Shown one piece after another: positions 17,517 to 26,400 of a stretch of DNA of 64,000 nucleotides (position 1 is its first letter; every line of letters starts with the position of its first letter). This DNA comes from an uncultured Bradyrhizobium sp. (GTDB lineage Bacteria; Pseudomonadota; Alphaproteobacteria; Rhizobiales; Xanthobacteraceae): positions 1 to 64,000 of the forward strand of contig NZ_CANSMR010000023.1 of assembly GCF_947648125.1 (NCBI RefSeq). Reading direction: 5' to 3'. The position numbers were made by a program, and so were the translations under genes. The notes under the pieces are model-generated. The model ran no database searches. It saw only the letters and a program-made list of their open reading frames with translations, and was not told the origin of the DNA.

Positions 17517-17705
17517 ATGGCCGAGAATAACAGCACAAAGCGAGAGGGGTCGCCTGCTCAGACGCAGCAGACGCCGGCTCCGACATTCAGAATTCCTCCC
17601 CTTACTCAGGACCAGAAGCAGTACCTGAGCCGTATCCGCACGTCCGAAGAAAATCCCGATCTCGGCATCCCGCTGGGCGGACCGCGCAACACGCCTGCCC
17701 TGTAG
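17517..17705 (+). CDS. 62-aa protein upstream of peptidase copy B
   Basis: ATG 17517 starts a 62-aa product that is Thr/Gln/Pro-rich at first (SPAQTQQTPAPTFRIPP), then polar (LTQDQKQYLSRIRTSEENPD), and ends LGIPLGGPRNTPAL. The stop is three bases before the start of the papain/C39-like gene, so the pair is tightly coupled. The Gly-Gly seven residues from the end would be a natural cut site for a C39-like peptidase, which cleaves after Gly-Gly; this is an idea only. Confidence 0.65.
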   Translation: MAENNSTKREGSPAQTQQTPAPTFRIPPLTQDQKQYLSRIRTSEENPDLGIPLGGPRNTPAL

Positions 17706-17708
17706 TTC

Positions 17709-19271
17709 ATGGCAAGGTGGAGCGCGGCGCCGGTCGAGGCGGCCGAGTTGCCAGATCAGTGGCTGTGCTCCGCTCCGTTCTCGTTTTTCTCTGACGTCAT
17801 CGAGCAGTTTTTCGCTGCGACCACTAACCGCGCACCGATACATCGGATCTGCACACTAATGCGACAGCAGGGTGCCAACCTGCTCGTCGCTGAATCCGTG
17901 CTGTCACGACCCGACGTGATCGAAGAGATCACGGCCTTGGACGCGCGGTACAACGGCGGAGGCGACGCTCAAGCCATCGCGCTCTCGTTCTTCAAGGTCG
18001 CCCAAGGCGTCAAGAAGCTCGACGATGCCAGCGCGCCTCGGCTGCTGGCGCATGCGGTTCTCATCAACTATCGAGCCAAGGGCTATTCAAACTTCACCCA
18101 CTCCTACGTCTACGAGGCCATTCTGCCTCCCCCTGGTAGGACGCTCGGCCGCCCCCTCGATTTCCCCAGAACCCTTGTGTTGCCCTTGCAGGAATTCAAC
18201 TGCACGGTCCTCGACCGCACGTTCGGTGTCCAGGGCGTGTTGTACTGCCAGCAGAACGACACCTTGCATGTGTGTGCTCATTCCTGCCTCCGCATGGCGA
18301 TCGGCTCGTCGCAGCACTCCACGGGCAAGATCAGCAGCAACAGAATCAATCGGCTCCTCGGCATCAGAGAGCAGGTCGGCTCGCTGGATTCCGGCCAGAT
18401 TGCCGAGATCATCGACGCCTGCGGACTAAAGGCTGCGGTCAGGACGAAGCTCCAGCCCGACGAATACCTGTCCGAACTCGCCGCGCTGATCGATTCTGGA
18501 TACATGGCCCTCCTCGGCTTCACCACGAAGCAGGAGAAGGGAAGGCCCATCATGGGTCACGTCGTCACGGCGTTCGGCCACTCGCGCAACGCCAATCAGT
18601 GGCACGCGCAGGCCATGCAGACATACTCCGGCCCTCGATCATCGCCATATCTACCGAGTAGTTCCTGGATCGACAACTTCATCATCCACGACGACAACCT
18701 GGGTCCCTATCTTTCCCTCAGCGCCCGTTCATTCATGCGTAATCCGGTGATGAGGTTGAACTGCGTCATCGGTCTGCTCCCGGAGTCTGCGATCAGCAGC
18801 AACCACGCGGAGCTGATCGCGGCGGGCGTGCTTAGTCATCTGCTTCCGCTTGTCCGCGAGGACAGCACAAACTACTGGATTCGGTATCTGACCGAGCAGC
18901 GCGACGTCCCAATTCTTAGGTCCGTCTTGATGACCAAAGCTGAATACATGGAACATTTGAAGTGCGCCAAGGCGCACGACCGAACACGGATGGACGCCTT
19001 CGCTCTGTCGAAATTGGATTCGCTCGATGGATCCTTCTGGATGGTCGAATTTAGCCTTCCGCCTCTGTACACGGGCAACGGCTCCAAGCTGGGCGAGGTG
19101 CTGGTAAGCGCGAGAGAAGGCGTTGCCGGAGGCGGCGGCAAGGTTCTCGCCGTCAGATTGCCCGGCAGCGTCCTGTCGCTGGTGGGTGACGACATTCTCG
19201 AACTGGACAGCTGCAAGCTCGCCTCGCATTCAGCTATCTACGAGAAGGCAATGGTCGGGGGACTGCGGTGA
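17709..19271 (+). CDS. Papain/C39-fold cysteine peptidase-like protein, copy B
   Basis: The 520-aa product is a distant homologue of the protein at 10297-11865. Shared elements in order are Gln182, Cys189 in VCAHSCLRMA, His284 in GHVVTAFG and Asp328/329 in HDDNLGPY. It has no signal peptide, membrane segment or ABC domain. The N-terminal 165 residues include an alpha-helical region (YNGGGDAQAIALSFFKVAQG); the C-terminal 180 are unassigned. It starts three bases after the 62-aa gene and is followed by a subtilase gene. Because both copies keep the full Cys-His-Asp set, both are probably active. Substrate is unknown. Confidence 0.72.
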   Translation: MARWSAAPVEAAELPDQWLCSAPFSFFSDVIEQFFAATTNRAPIHRICTLMRQQGANLLVAESVLSRPDVIEEITALDARYNGGGDAQAIALSFFKVAQGVKKLDDASAPRLLAHAVLINYRAKGYSNFTHSYVYEAILPPPGRTLGRPLDFPRTLVLPLQEFNCTVLDRTFGVQGVLYCQQNDTLHVCAHSCLRMAIGSSQHSTGKISSNRINRLLGIREQVGSLDSGQIAEIIDACGLKAAVRTKLQPDEYLSELAALIDSGYMALLGFTTKQEKGRPIMGHVVTAFGHSRNANQWHAQAMQTYSGPRSSPYLPSSSWIDNFIIHDDNLGPYLSLSARSFMRNPVMRLNCVIGLLPESAISSNHAELIAAGVLSHLLPLVREDSTNYWIRYLTEQRDVPILRSVLMTKAEYMEHLKCAKAHDRTRMDAFALSKLDSLDGSFWMVEFSLPPLYTGNGSKLGEVLVSAREGVAGGGGKVLAVRLPGSVLSLVGDDILELDSCKLASHSAIYEKAMVGGLR

Positions 19272-19368
19272 TCTCCTAGGCACTTCCCCAGTTGCGGGCA
19301 GCCGGGCGAGAGAGAAATCGTCCGTGCACGCTTGTCCAGGCGCAGCACCTTGCGAGGAGACTTCGGAA

Positions 19369-21426
19369 ATGGCGAAAAAGACGTCTGTTAAACCGGGGCG
19401 CGGGCCTGCTCGCTCCCGAGCGAGGAAGAAGACCTCTCGAAAACGGACTGCTGCCACCGTCGAGGCGGCTCGTCCCCTCCTGTACGGGTTCAGCCCTCCT
19501 CCCGGTTTCGAACTGCAGCCGGACGGGCTGGGATTCTCCCTGCTTCCGAACGTGATGACGAGCTTCCTGCCGAGTGCCGCCGTGTCTCCGGATGGGCTCG
19601 AAACGCGTCTGTCGCCAATCCCCATCCACGCGGCCAGCGACCTCAAACGACTGTCACTTGGCCTCGAGCGTGGCCTGGATCCTCGCCTGCAACTCGCCGT
19701 CGCGAACTTCCGTATGGGCAAGACTGGCCCGGAGCTTGCTTCTACCGCAGGCGACGAGGTGGCCGTGATCGCGCGTGTGAATTCGGTCGAAACTTGGGAA
19801 GAGATGGCCGACGTCGATCCCGGCGTCGTCCTTGGCACCACCCGCGACGGCAAATCGTGGATCGTCACCGGCCGCGTTCCGATCAAACGTGTCGAGGCTG
19901 TTGGCCGCGGCGAAGGCGTCGTCGCTCTGACGGCTTCGCAGACGGTTCAGCCTAGTTTGGCGGCTACGACGACGGCTATGGAGGTAGTGCCGAGCGCGCT
20001 TCCGAAGAAGAGCGCTCCCGACGGCGGCGAAGGCGTCGTCGTCGGCATCGTCGACTTCGGTTGTGATTTCGCGCACCGAAACTTCCGACTGAAGAACGGC
20101 AAAACGCGCCTCTTGTCGATCTGGCACCAGAGCGGAAAGACGCGGCCAGGCAGTTCGGTCAAGTACGGCAGCGTCTATTCGCGCGCTGAGATCGACAACG
20201 CTCTCTTGGAGGCCAATCCGTATTTGGCTCTCGGCTACGGACCACGGAGCGACCGGGGCGGTACGCATGGCACGCACGTCATGGATATTGCGGTGGGAAA
20301 TGGGAACGGCACGCGCGTTCCGGGCGTCGCGCCGAATGCAGATATCGTATTCGTCGAAGCAGCCGTGACCGACATCGCATGGCATGGTCATGCGACTGTC
20401 GACAGCAGCTTCGGAGATTCGGTCCAGCTCCTCGAAGCCGTGAGGTTTATCTTCGACACGGCCGGTGATCGTCCTTGCGTTTGCAACATCAGCCTCGGCA
20501 CCAACGGCGGACCACACGACGGGACCACGTTGGTCGAGCAAGCGCTCGATGCGATCGTCAGAGAAGCGCCCAACAGAGCGATCGTGATCGCCGCCGGAAA
20601 TGCTCAGGCAGACAACATTCATACCCAGGGCGCCATCGGCAAGGAAGAAACGCACGTCATTGAATGGCGGCAGCAAGCGGCCGGCGGCGGCGAGTTCGAA
20701 TTGTGGTACCCGGGATCCCGCCGTCTGGAAGTCACTCTCGTCGCACCCGATGGCACGAAGTTCGATCCCGTGGCGCCGAACGACTATTTGGCCATGGGTA
20801 GCGGTAGTCAAATGGCCGCTTTCATCAGCAGCCGGCTCAACGATCCCAACAACCGCGACAACATGATCGGGATCTGGATCGCCGAAGGATTGTCGGACGA
20901 GAACTTCAAAGTTGAATTGAGGATCCTGGACGATATTGATGAGGATCTCGAGTACCACGCCTGGATTGAACGCGACGACCGCAAGCAAGGCAGCTTCGTG
21001 AACGCGGTAGCCACGCACACGCTGGGGTCGATCTCTACTGGTCATGACACGCTGGTCATTGGCAGCTACGACGGTCACAAGAAGCATTTTCCCAACGCAT
21101 CCACCTCGAGTGCAGGTCCGACGAGAGATGGCAGGGACAAGCCGGAGCTATCGGCCCCCGGCCAATTCGTACTGGCTGCCATGTCAGGAACGCGAGATGG
21201 CGTTGTGAAGAAGTCCGGGACGAGCATGGCCGCACCAGCGGTGACCGGCCTCGTCGCGTTGCTGTTTGCCGAAGCCAAGCGGCAGCGGAAGGATATTTCC
21301 ATTGGAGACCTGCGAGAGAAACTTATCGCCGGCGTTTCGGTGGCACCGCCTAATTTAACATCAAAGCGGGAATGGCATCCGATCTACGGGTATGGCCGCG
21401 CCAACGGTCGCAGCATTAAACTGTAG
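19369..21426 (+). CDS. Subtilisin-like serine protease (S8), cytoplasmic
   Basis: The 685-aa product starts at ATG 19369 after GAGGAGA; the longer frame to 19123 overlaps the upstream gene and is rejected. The N terminus is Lys/Arg-rich (KKTSVKPGRGPARSRARKK), not a signal peptide. Residues about 125-215 resemble an I9-type propeptide region ending before the catalytic domain. Catalytic blocks are visible: Asp in GIVDFGCDFAH, His in GGTHGTHVMD, oxyanion Asn in VIAAGNAQ and Ser in SGTSMAAPAVTG. A beta-rich insert sits between Asn and Ser blocks. It is probably held inactive until its own or a trans-acting prodomain is removed. A small I9-like gene follows. Confidence 0.92.
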   Translation: MAKKTSVKPGRGPARSRARKKTSRKRTAATVEAARPLLYGFSPPPGFELQPDGLGFSLLPNVMTSFLPSAAVSPDGLETRLSPIPIHAASDLKRLSLGLERGLDPRLQLAVANFRMGKTGPELASTAGDEVAVIARVNSVETWEEMADVDPGVVLGTTRDGKSWIVTGRVPIKRVEAVGRGEGVVALTASQTVQPSLAATTTAMEVVPSALPKKSAPDGGEGVVVGIVDFGCDFAHRNFRLKNGKTRLLSIWHQSGKTRPGSSVKYGSVYSRAEIDNALLEANPYLALGYGPRSDRGGTHGTHVMDIAVGNGNGTRVPGVAPNADIVFVEAAVTDIAWHGHATVDSSFGDSVQLLEAVRFIFDTAGDRPCVCNISLGTNGGPHDGTTLVEQALDAIVREAPNRAIVIAAGNAQADNIHTQGAIGKEETHVIEWRQQAAGGGEFELWYPGSRRLEVTLVAPDGTKFDPVAPNDYLAMGSGSQMAAFISSRLNDPNNRDNMIGIWIAEGLSDENFKVELRILDDIDEDLEYHAWIERDDRKQGSFVNAVATHTLGSISTGHDTLVIGSYDGHKKHFPNASTSSAGPTRDGRDKPELSAPGQFVLAAMSGTRDGVVKKSGTSMAAPAVTGLVALLFAEAKRQRKDISIGDLREKLIAGVSVAPPNLTSKREWHPIYGYGRANGRSIKL

Positions 21427-21539
21427 TAAGGATGCCACGCGCACCGACTTTTGATGCGACGCGACGCCGCCCCCCCGTTAACGTTTCTTGCACCGTTCTC
21501 GGATAGCTCTTAGCTTAAGGGAGCACTAGGCGGACCGCC

Positions 21540-21803
21540 ATGCCCATTGATTTCAAGTCGCTCCACAAATTGGAATCGGTGCCGGGCTCCTTGTCTTCTC
21601 GGACGCGGAGCGCGAACGAGACCGTTCAGGTGCTCGTCAAGCTCCGCAAGGGCGCCAAGCGGCCGTCGTTCATCAAGCCGCGGACGCAGATTACATCCCG
21701 CATCTTTTCGGCCGAAATCACCTTCGGCGACATGCAGCGTCTTGAGGCCGATCCTGCCGTTGAATCGATGTCGCTCAACCGACGCATGCCGGGGATCAAG
21801 TAA
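21540..21803 (+). CDS. Free-standing I9-like subtilase propeptide/inhibitor
   Basis: The 87-aa product starts at ATG 21540 after a GGGAGC/AGGCGGA region. The core (TVQVLVKLRKGA ... SAEITFGDMQRLEADPAVES) has the layout of the inhibitor I9/subtilisin propeptide fold: a strand, helix, strand, then a helix and the strand with DPAVES before the end. No signal peptide or protease domain is attached. Single-domain I9 proteins such as POIA1 inhibit subtilases. It lies 113 bases behind the subtilase gene, the likely target. The fold call is by pattern. Confidence 0.7.
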   Translation: MPIDFKSLHKLESVPGSLSSRTRSANETVQVLVKLRKGAKRPSFIKPRTQITSRIFSAEITFGDMQRLEADPAVESMSLNRRMPGIK

Positions 21804-22030
21804 CATCGAGTGCCGTCGAATTGTTGGCGCGAAGCGATCTGCTGTTTCGCCGGCACTTGCTCATCACTGTCGTGGCGTTCGGAACTTCAAATTCTCGGGA
21901 CCCTCGCTAGGAGTTGAAGAACTTGGCGCACCACGCAAGTTTGGAGCACAACGGCCGGAGGTAAATCATATGCGCCACCGCTTAGCCGTACGAGTATCCG
22001 AGGCCAGCGTTTGGTCACGATGAAAAGTGA

Positions 22031-22885
22031 TCAAAAAGGATGTGCCGCCTTGAGGTACGCCACAATACACTCTGCGGCCTTGTGCCTTTCGGGGTCATTA
22101 GATTGATAGGACCAGACAGCTGTACACAGCTTACGCATGTAGTGGAGTGTCGAAACTAGCTCGCGGTTGACCGACCCAAACACGGTGAAGTCTATTTTAT
22201 CGTAAAACCAGCAAATATCCCACTCGCGCGGACCGAGACAGGCATCTTCAAAATCGTCCCAAAACGCGCCTTCCGCTGTGATGAATACATTTCCGAGGTG
22301 CGCGTCGCCGTGGATTGGTCTCATGTCGCTCAGCGGGACGGCCGCTAAAGCGCGTAGGCGATCGAACGCTTTTAGCAGGAAGCTGCGATCTTGCTCGCTC
22401 AGCGCAACTATTTGCGTTTCATCCACTAGCGAACGACGACATCGGTCAATTGGGCACCAGAAGTCCTTCAGGCTCCGGAAATCTGTGAACCCGTCGTGGA
22501 CGCGTCGTAGCGCGTTCGCCGCTAGTGAAACGTGCTCCACGTTGTGGTTGTCGGCATTCGAGTGCTTGACGAATTCCCAGAACGTGAAAACAAAGCCGCT
22601 CTCGACGTATGGTCTCGCCGGCAATTCGGCGCTGGGACGAACAACCGGAGCCCCATTTCGGACGAGGTGATGTACAACGTTTAACTCCAACGTCATCGAG
22701 TTTACGGCTGCGGTATCGCTGGAAATGGCTCGCGCGACAAGATGAGGCGTAAGTTGTATAGTGATGCGCCTTTGAGCATTCAGAATTATGGGACAGATAC
22801 CACCGATGCCAAGGCGGCAACCTAGCCGAATGATGGCTTCCGCCGCGGCGGCCTCTCGTGGAGCAAGTGGCGGCGATTTACCCAT
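22031..22885 (-). CDS. APH-family phosphotransferase
   Basis: The 284-aa product has the kinase-like phosphotransferase C-lobe: HGDAHLGN at about 191-198 (catalytic Asp and Asn) and WDDFEDA at about 207-213 (metal Asp). The N-lobe includes ATP-contact-like segments (LELNVVHHLVRNG). Start ATG 22885 follows GGAAAAAG. Relatives phosphorylate aminoglycosides, choline, homoserine or other small molecules; nothing here tells the substrate. Local base composition looks less GC-rich than neighbours. It lies between the protease cluster and the defence block and could belong to neither. Confidence 0.85.
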   Translation of the reverse strand: MGKSPPLAPREAAAAEAIIRLGCRLGIGGICPIILNAQRRITIQLTPHLVARAISSDTAAVNSMTLELNVVHHLVRNGAPVVRPSAELPARPYVESGFVFTFWEFVKHSNADNHNVEHVSLAANALRRVHDGFTDFRSLKDFWCPIDRCRRSLVDETQIVALSEQDRSFLLKAFDRLRALAAVPLSDMRPIHGDAHLGNVFITAEGAFWDDFEDACLGPREWDICWFYDKIDFTVFGSVNRELVSTLHYMRKLCTAVWSYQSNDPERHKAAECIVAYLKAAHPF

Positions 22886-22909
22886 CTTTTTCCAGCGCGA
22901 CCAGTGATC

Positions 22910-23080
22910 TCAGTCCTGTCGTTCGGTTCCGGCTTTGGCGTCAGATACCGTGCGGCTTTCCGCCATCGCTTCGACCACCTCGACAACGTGAAGCCTTACC
23001 GCTCGATCTTTGATTGAGCGGAACGCGCGCAGTAGCCGAAATATCGCCGCCGCGTTCTTGGCGAGTTCTTCCTTCGTCAA
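22910..23080 (-). CDS. Short helical regulator-tail-like protein
   Basis: The frame gives a 56-aa product from TTG 23080, which follows GAGGGAACGG; an earlier TTG at 23146 has no ribosome site. The middle (AAIFRLLRAFRSIKDRAVRLHVVEVVEAMAE) looks like the C-terminal helix pair of many rhizobial XRE-family regulators, but no helix-turn-helix is attached. It sits 24 bases upstream of the APH gene. It may be a decayed regulator or a real small protein. Confidence 0.5.
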   Translation of the reverse strand: MTKEELAKNAAAIFRLLRAFRSIKDRAVRLHVVEVVEAMAESRTVSDAKAGTERQD

Positions 23081-23483
23081 TGTCCGTTCCCTCAACCCGG
23101 GGACCTGGCAAGTCCCAAGGTCGCGGAAATCGATCCTAGCGTTCAAGGGAACTGCTTCAATGCCGGAGAATTGCGGGCTCGATCACGCATCGGTTTGTTC
23201 TGGCGCCCGATGCGGCTTGTAGAGCAGGCTCTGAAGCTCATGCAGCAGGCGTGTTGGGCCACCGGCTTGGCCGCTCCAACTGTTGACGTAAGCAATGCCC
23301 GCGGCGTTGTCTGCAACGGGCCATCAGCAGCCATTGCCGCAGTCGAGATGAGGATCGGCGCCTCCGTTCGAATGCTTTCTGGCGCGCTTATTTGACGCGA
23401 ATTCTCTGACAGACTGAATCGCCATCGACGACGCGATCTATGGGAGGCAGGGTCGCCCTGCCCAGGTAACCGTCTCCTTACGT
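23081..23483. other. Intergenic stretch without a supported gene
   Basis: About 400 bases lie between the short regulator-like gene and the end of the giant helicase gene. Short frames run through it (for example plus 23171-23395), but none has a ribosome site or recognisable domain. No repeat or RNA gene is seen. Confidence 0.4.
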
Positions 23484-26400
23484 CTAGCTCCTCGCTGATG
23501 ACGGACTGACCTCCGACTGGGGTCGCGAGACTAGGCGTCCTTCCAGACGCAAATGACCGACATCGAGCAGATCTGCGAGCGAGTCTTCTACAACTTGCCG
23601 CAACTGGGCGCTGGTGGCTGCAAAGCCGAACAAGCGCGCTACGGCCTGAACGAGTTGATCCTGCTCAGCTCCGAAATTCTCCTCCACGACCCTACTAATG
23701 GCCAACTTAACTTCTTCTGGCGGCAAATACTCCGGTTTGCGCAACGTGTTGGAGTCGACGTTACTTCGATCTCTGATAACGACTGGCTGGTTGGGCAACG
23801 AATAGAACGGGCCACCGACTACCTCACCCTTCCGTTTAGCGGCTTTCACCGCGGCTACGACCGCATCGCGGATACGGTTTCCCGCTCGAGCAAGTCCCCA
23901 CAATGATCGAATCCGCACGACGATTTCGGATTCATGGATCGGACCTTCTGCAGAAATCACACGAACTACATACTGCAGCATTTCAGGAAGCGGAGCTTCG
24001 TGCGGCTCGTGTCGGCGATTGACTGAAAACTTGGCCATCTCGTAGTGCGGGACGTCGGGTTTTTCATTCGTGATCTCCGCCACGACGACATCGACATCAC
24101 CCTCCTCGTGTGCGGTAAAGCGAATGGGGACAGCTGAGACGGAATCAGCCGCACGTTCATCTGTTTCGCGCCAGTGCATTTTCGCCGCCTCGATCGCCTG
24201 TACGACCTTTGCCGTCTCCTCGTCCGGTCGAAGGAACCAGTCGGTCGACCAGATACGGTGCAGGATCCAACCATGGGCCTCGAGAACGTTTTGCCTGAGC
24301 CGATCCCTATCCCTGGCAGACCGCGACGAGTGGTATTGCGCGCCGTCACACTCAATTCCCAGGACGAAGCGCCCAGGCTTTTCGGGATCCGAAACGGCAA
24401 GATCCAGAAAGAACCCGGCCGTCCCGATCTGGTTCTTCACGTCGTAACCCAAATTTGCCAGTGTGGCAGCGACCTGCTCTTCAAAGATCGAGTCAGCATC
24501 TCGGCCGGTTTCCTCGGCGAGACCGAGTCTCCCCGTCTGGGCAAACGAAAGAAACATCTTGAGGGCCGCGACACCCCGTCCCTTTGCGCGTGAAAGGTCA
24601 ATGTCGTCACCCGTAATCGACGAGAAGACCTCGCATCGCAACTTGGCGCGAGAGATCAGGACATTCAGGCGCCGCTCGCCGCCGTCCGAGTTCAAGGGGC
24701 CGAAGCTCATCGAAATGAACCCCTCCTTTGTTCGGCCGTATCCAAGCGAGATGAAGATAACGTCGCGCTCATCACCCTGAATGTTCTCGAGATTCTTCAC
24801 AAAGAATGGCTCGCTGGTGCCGCGCCCGAAGAACTCCTCGGTGTCTAAATGTTCGCGCCTCAAGACCTCCAATTCGTTCTGGATCGCCTGGCGTTGCGCC
24901 ACGGAGAATGTAGCGACGCCCAGACTTCTGTTCGGAGCCTCGCGCGCATGCCGGATTACCGCCTCGGCAACGATCCGAGCCTCTTTTGGATTCGCGCGAC
25001 TGTTTCCGCGATCATAGTGAGCCTCAGGATTGTAGTTAAACTTCAGCCCCATTCCGGCGACTGCGTCATACGGGCTCGGCACAATGAAAAGGCGGTTATC
25101 GTAAAACTGCTTGTTGGACACCGCGATAAGGGACTGATGCTTGCTGCGGTAATGCCAATTCAGCATCCGATGTGGGAGCCCCTTGGCGAGACAAAGGTCT
25201 AGGATGCTCTCTGCATCCTTCGCCTGGAACGTCACCTCGTCGTCTTCGTCCCTGTCGTCATCATTGCCTGTTAGTTTAGCAAAGAACCGCGTCGGCGGAA
25301 GTTGCCGCTCGTCACCCACCACAACCATCTGCCGGCACCGCGCGACCGCGCCAAGTGCATCCACCGGTTCAATCTGCGACGCCTCGTCCACGACCAGGAG
25401 ATCAAATGAGATCGAACCTGGCTTCAAGAATTGGGCCACGGAAAGCGGGCTCATCAAGAAAATCGGCTTGATCTGCTGGATTACAGGAGCAGCGCGTTCG
25501 AGCAGCTGCCTGATAGGAAGGTGATTTCGCTTCTTTGCGATCTCGCCGTTCAGCACACCTAGCGGGCCAATACCTCCTCCATTCCGCGGCAGGCGAGAGG
25601 CATGCTCGTAAGCGATCTGATCACGCGCGAGCCGCATTCGTTCGATGTCCAACTTGCGAAAGCTATCGACAAGACGTCCGTGCACTTCACCATCAAAACG
25701 CCTGAGTTCAGGATGATCTGCAAAAATTACCCCCCGCATGGCTTCGAAGTACGACCGCTTGAAGGTAGCGACCAGCGAGGCTCCTGAGAGAGATCCGTTG
25801 AGGAGCCCATTCGCCAATGAGCCGAGACCGCTGTCTCGCGCCATGCGGATACGATCTGTGAATGCGATCCATCGCGTGATGCGTTCGGGAGATTTTCGCC
25901 AACCTGTCACAGTTTCAATAATCCCACCGACCGACGTGCCGACGTCTGGATTGAGCGGGATGCGTCGCAAGTCGAGTTGCAACGAATCAATCAAATGAGC
26001 GAAAATAGACTTGGCGGTCTCTAGACTTTCTCGAAAGGAAGCGAATGATCGTCTGTCGTCTGCTGTCAGGGTCAACCTAGCGAGACGCTCGCGCACATCC
26101 TCAGGAAGTCCTTCTTTCGGGAAAGCAGACCACCAAGACGTAAGAGCACCAAGCCTCGTCCAGTCGGACTTATCCTTACGCCAATCAGTACCAAATGCGG
26201 CGCGGCCGGATTCCTGCAGATCTTCGAACGACCGCTTCGCGGCTTGCGCCGAAATAAGGCCATCGACCAGCAGAAGACGTTGTTCCGCGCTCTTCGGCAG
26301 AGGAACTTTGAGATATGACTTCAACAGGGACAGTTGCTCGCGGTACCGAGAGCTGAGCCACCGAAACCACGACCGTCCCTTTGCGGCGATGGTAGCGCGG

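Noticed and set aside
10297-19271. Bacteriocin export system based on C39-like domains
   Set aside because: No ABC ATPase, membrane segments or accessory HlyD-type protein near either gene.
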